Source: Panonychus citri (taxonomy: Eukaryota; Arthropoda; Arachnida; Trombidiformes; Tetranychidae). From it: DNA of 64,000 nt. The stretch spans positions 806,001-870,000 of the forward strand of contig NW_026515473.1 of assembly GCF_014898815.1 (NCBI RefSeq). The letters run 5' to 3'. The notes beneath the pieces were generated by a model. The model ran no database searches, was not told the DNA's origin, and saw only the letters and a list, made by a program, of their open reading frames with translations. Below, one piece after another: positions 60,877 to 64,000 of the stretch (its first letter is position 1; each line of letters starts with the position of its first letter). Position numbers and translations under genes: made by a program.

Positions 60877-62515
60877 TATATGATGAACGATAAGCTTACC
60901 AGTCTTAAACTTATTTCTAATGTTTTTCTGTGCAATTCAAGTGTAACAATTTAAGCAATTTATTGTATCTGTTGATCAGATTATTATCTATCTTATACTG
61001 AAATCCCAAGATTGAAATCTTTGTGTTCCAATGGTTCAAGAGTACAAGTTTAATTTATCAAAACTTTCTTACAACAAAGTCTGATGAACAAATTGTTTCG
61101 ATCTAGGATTTTATTCATATGCTATATTCTGGAAACTTGATGAATGTGTTATGTCAAACTAATGTTCAATTGATGAATATACTGAACATTGGTCAGCATT
61201 CATCTTGTCTAGACTTTTAAGATTAATGAGCTACATTTATATTACTTTTTCCAAGTGACAATTATCAGTTTATATTATACGATAATTAGTTAATCTGGTT
61301 AAAGATTATTTCTTTGAAAATGATTAAATAATGAGATTATTTGTTAATCAATCAGATTTAATGTTCAAGATAAGCTTTGTTATGCTAATTAGTATCAACC
61401 AGCCACAGTGAAACAAAACGGTAGATCAGCATTTGAGCTAATCATGAGGTATTGAACGTTTATCATCACCATTATCATCATGATAAAGTTCAGTTGCGTT
61501 TAGCTAACCTAATATAAAATCATCAGTTCAAGTTGACTTTTGATGATTACTTCTTGGTGTACATTGAATCATTATCATCAAACCTCCTCCACATCATCAT
61601 CATTATCATCAAGTTAACCTCAATCATTAAGCATACAAGGAAGAGAGAGAGAGAGATTTTCTATTCTCTTTTCTTTTGCTGGAGTTCATAGGAGGTAGAG
61701 AAAAAAATTCTGAACTTAAGGTGATTTTTTGTTGACTTTGAGAATACCAACCTAAAGATCTGTCACTATAAACATTTTCTTTCGTTCTTTTCTCTTCATT
61801 TTTATCTTCACCTTCATCAAGATTCTTCTTATTTTTCATTCTCATCCATTTGATTATTTTTTTCATCCACTTGCACATCTTATCTGTCTTCTTTTCTTTT
61901 TCATCTGATCCCTCAACATTTTCCTTTTCCTTTTATCCACCGATATCATGGCCTATTATCATTCTCAACCTCATCCGTACAAACTTTTTCAACCTTCCAG
62001 CATCAATTTCAACTCCCAATTTACCTTCCGTCTCATTTCATGCACAACGGTAGTTGAAATGTTTCCACCTTACCCTTGAAATTCATTCCATGAACCTATC
62101 AGTTTCATCCAGCTCTCTCTCTCTCTCTCTTCCTCACTCGTTTATCTTTTTCTATTTGAAACAATTTTCTCTTTATTCTTATTTTTATTTTTATCCCTTT
62201 TGCTTCTGATACCCAAAATCTGAATGAATTTTCATTCCAGCAAATTGAATAGTTTTCCATCAGAAACAGAAATACCTTGAACAAAAAAATCATCATGAAA
62301 ACGAAGTTGAAAAAAACAGAAACTAAATTGATACAATTTCCTTGTAGAAACTTTTCTTTTCTCGATTATCCTGTTCTCAGTACAATAGAAATGAATTTTT
62401 ATCGTTTTAAACAAACGAATCAGAATTCAGATCAAACATAAAAATCAATTGTAACTGATATCAGTTATCAATCATCTACAAATATCTCAATAAAGAACTA
62501 ATAGAAAATAAATTA
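60877..62515. other. Non-coding DNA between the MITE and the copia element
   Basis: AT-rich, with CT/GA runs near 61640 and 62115. No gene recognised. Confidence 0.5.
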
Positions 62516-63107
62516 TGTTGATGGTATGAAAGGAGAAGAAAACTCTACAACAATTGAAACAATAAAGTTCGGAATCTCAATAATGATAAAATTACAATCG
62601 AATCGAAAATATTTATATAAATCAAAAGTCTATTCCCTAAAATCGAACTCAATTACAACATCAATAAAAATTGATGATCAAGATTCTTCACATGATTTTT
62701 TCTTGACGTTGGCGTAAATTTGTGACTCGATTCATCAATTAGCGCATTAAGAGCAATAAATATGATACCTTATATTGGAATAGATCATTTCGCTCTTTCT
62801 GAAGACTCATAATGAGCTTTCAATATGCGATCTCAAAGTGAGATCTCAAAATGAGATCTCAATCTGAGCTCTTAATCTGAGCTCTTAATCTGAGCTCTCT
62901 TTTCGACTTATCTTAATTATTTAATCCAGCTTAACTTATTAACCCTCAAGAAGTGAATATGGATTAACCCTTTCACACGGTATCAACCTTCGAGGTTCTT
63001 GGTATAAAGGTCACCTCTCTTCTGAGTGAACCTTCAGTTTATGTATTTTCTTTTCTCGAATAAAGTTAATTCAACATCACCATTCGACTCATTATATTTA
63101 ACCAACA
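62516..63107 (+). mobile_element. Probable 5' LTR of a Ty1/copia retrotransposon
   Basis: The right edge is firm: it ends CAACA at 63103-63107, directly before the primer-binding site. The left edge is put at TGTTG (62516), the usual matching end, giving ~592 bp, but this is less certain. It carries AATAAA near 63058, seven 13-bp repeats (62814-62904) and AT-rich sequence. The other LTR is outside the window. Confidence 0.65.
62814..62904. repeat. Seven 13-bp tandem repeats in the copia LTR
   Basis: Units run GAGCTTTCAATAT, GCGATCTCAAAGT, GAGATCTCAAAAT, GAGATCTCAATCT, GAGCTCTTAATCT (twice) and GAGCTCTCTTTTC, exactly 13 bases apart. The central hexamers are palindromes (GAGATCTC, GAGCTC). They could be promoter or enhancer sites of the LTR. 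The same 13-bp unit appears in gag at 63969-64000. Confidence 0.9.
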
Positions 63108-63121
63108 GGTTATGGGCCCAG
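63108..63121 (+). other. Copia primer-binding site (initiator Met half-tRNA)
   Basis: GGTTATGGGCCCAG directly follows the LTR end and matches the complement of the initiator tRNA-Met anticodon stem-loop, the half-tRNA priming used by Drosophila copia. A strong element-type marker. Confidence 0.85.
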
Positions 63122-63216
63122 CTCGTAGTTGAAAATCAATTTCTATTCTCTGTGTTAAATTCTGCTAATTAAATTTTTCATTAGTTTCTAATTTTGTGTG
63201 TGTATTTGAAATCGTC

Positions 63217-64000
63217 ATGGATAAAATTGATTTTCATGTTCCAGTTCTGACAACGAGTTCTTTTCAACGATGGAAATTTGATATTTCAAGTGTATTGGAA
63301 GCAAAAGAACTTCTCGATATTGTTTCAGGTACAGAAGCCAAACCAGCAGCCGATAGCGATTTGTTAAAACCCTGGAAAGTCAAGGATGCAAGAGCTCGTG
63401 GTGTTCTTTCGATGTCACTCGATGAGGAACATCATGCATTGATCAGGTCATGTTCCACTTCAGCTGAAATTTGAGTACAATTCTGAAATATCGTGAACAG
63501 TCAACTACTACCAATAAATTTCTATGTCATCAAGCTTTCCATGAGTGTAAATTTAAAGATGGAAATAGTGTCAGTGTTTATCTTAGTGAACTTAATGTGA
63601 TCATCAAACAGTTGACTGATCTTAGTGTTGCGCCTTCATCGGAAACCGTCATAGCAAAAATTATCAATGATCTTCCAAAAGAATTCGACTCGTTCAGAAC
63701 CTCATGGAGATTAGCTGCAATTGGTGGAATGGAATTTAAACTGGAAGATCTCCAATCACAATTACTTGTCGCGGAAAGAGAATTGAAAATGGGGACTGGA
63801 CCAGTAAACAGCGGTGAAGCTTTAGTTATTCAAAAGAAAAGATTTGGTAAACATAAACGACGATCATTCAAGTGCTTTTCGTGTAATGAGCCAGGACACA
63901 TAAAGAAAAATTGTCCAAAAAGACAAGCATCAAAAGAGAATTTCGGTCTCACTTTGAGTGGTCAAAATGAGATCTCGAATGGAAATCTCAAAATGAGATC
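63217..64000 (+). pseudogene. Copia gag, with one frame break, runs off the window
   Basis: Gag packs the element's RNA into particles. From ATG at 63217 (MDKIDFHVPVLTTSSFQRWK) the frame is the UBN2/gag type, with SVLEAKELLDIV and DARARGVLSMSLDEE, and stops at 63472-63474. The family sequence goes on in another frame (STILKYREQSTTTNKFLC, then VSVYLSELNVIIKQLTDLSV, INDLPKEFDSFRTSW) to a CCHC zinc knuckle, CFSCNEPGHIKKNC, near 63880. The shift is at the T run 63470-63472, as if one T was lost. The end of the window codes through the 13-bp repeats. Protease, integrase and RT would lie to the right. Confidence 0.8.

Noticed and set aside
62526..62717. 63-residue ORF inside the copia LTR
   Set aside because: LTRs rarely code, and the composition is that of random AT-rich sequence.
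1..64000. tRNA, rRNA and other structured RNA genes
   Set aside because: I looked for tRNA box A/B patterns and rRNA-like stretches and saw none; a covariance-model search would be needed to be sure.

Overview
The window is nuclear DNA from an arthropod, most likely a mite or another arachnid. It is AT-rich and intron-containing, with GT-AG introns of about 55-120 bp alongside introns of several kb. It is dense in (GA)n/(CT)n microsatellites and has many invertebrate-type mobile elements. The species cannot be named from sequence alone.

The left third (1-25.3 kb) holds the host genes. The 3' end of a teneurin (Ten-m/odz type) gene runs on the + strand from 1637 to 19010 in seven exons. It encodes the beta-sandwich, NHL propeller, YD/RHS shell and C-terminal Tox-GHH-like region; the 5' exons (intracellular, membrane, EGF) lie outside the window. 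Next is a complete four-exon BRD8-type bromodomain gene (20287-23863, +). It converges tail-to-tail with a single-exon IBA57/CAF17 homologue (25282-24155, -). A 12-bp motif is shared, perfectly, by the upstream regions of BRD8 and IBA57. At 26388 a divergent gene begins whose first coding exon encodes a signal peptide and the first half of a sidestep-like Ig domain. No later exon was found, so much or all of the rest of the window may be its first intron or intergenic DNA.

The rest (26.9-64 kb) is non-coding DNA carrying mobile elements. The largest is a ~9.4-kb DNA transposon (34690-44089) with 16-bp terminal inverted repeats. It has a CACTA/Transposase_21-type transposase on +, two mutually paralogous genes on - that share two intron positions and phases, and a small two-exon gene on +. 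Further right are: a ~476-bp foldback element with TA ends (47560-48035); a small foldback carrying three TTAGG units (52409-52688); a ~60-bp tandem array (54.4-54.7 kb); LTR-retroelement debris with a retropepsin motif (55.4-56.0 kb); an inverted repeat next to a dead mariner transposase (56.5-57.8 kb); ~150-bp tandem repeats (58.1-58.5 kb); a near-perfect 832-bp palindromic mariner-type MITE with intact TA duplication (60045-60876); and the 5' end of a Ty1/copia retrotransposon (LTR, initiator-Met half-tRNA primer site, gag) that runs off the right edge.

Exon boundaries were inferred by eye from frame, splice dinucleotides and family resemblance. They were not confirmed with transcripts or alignments.
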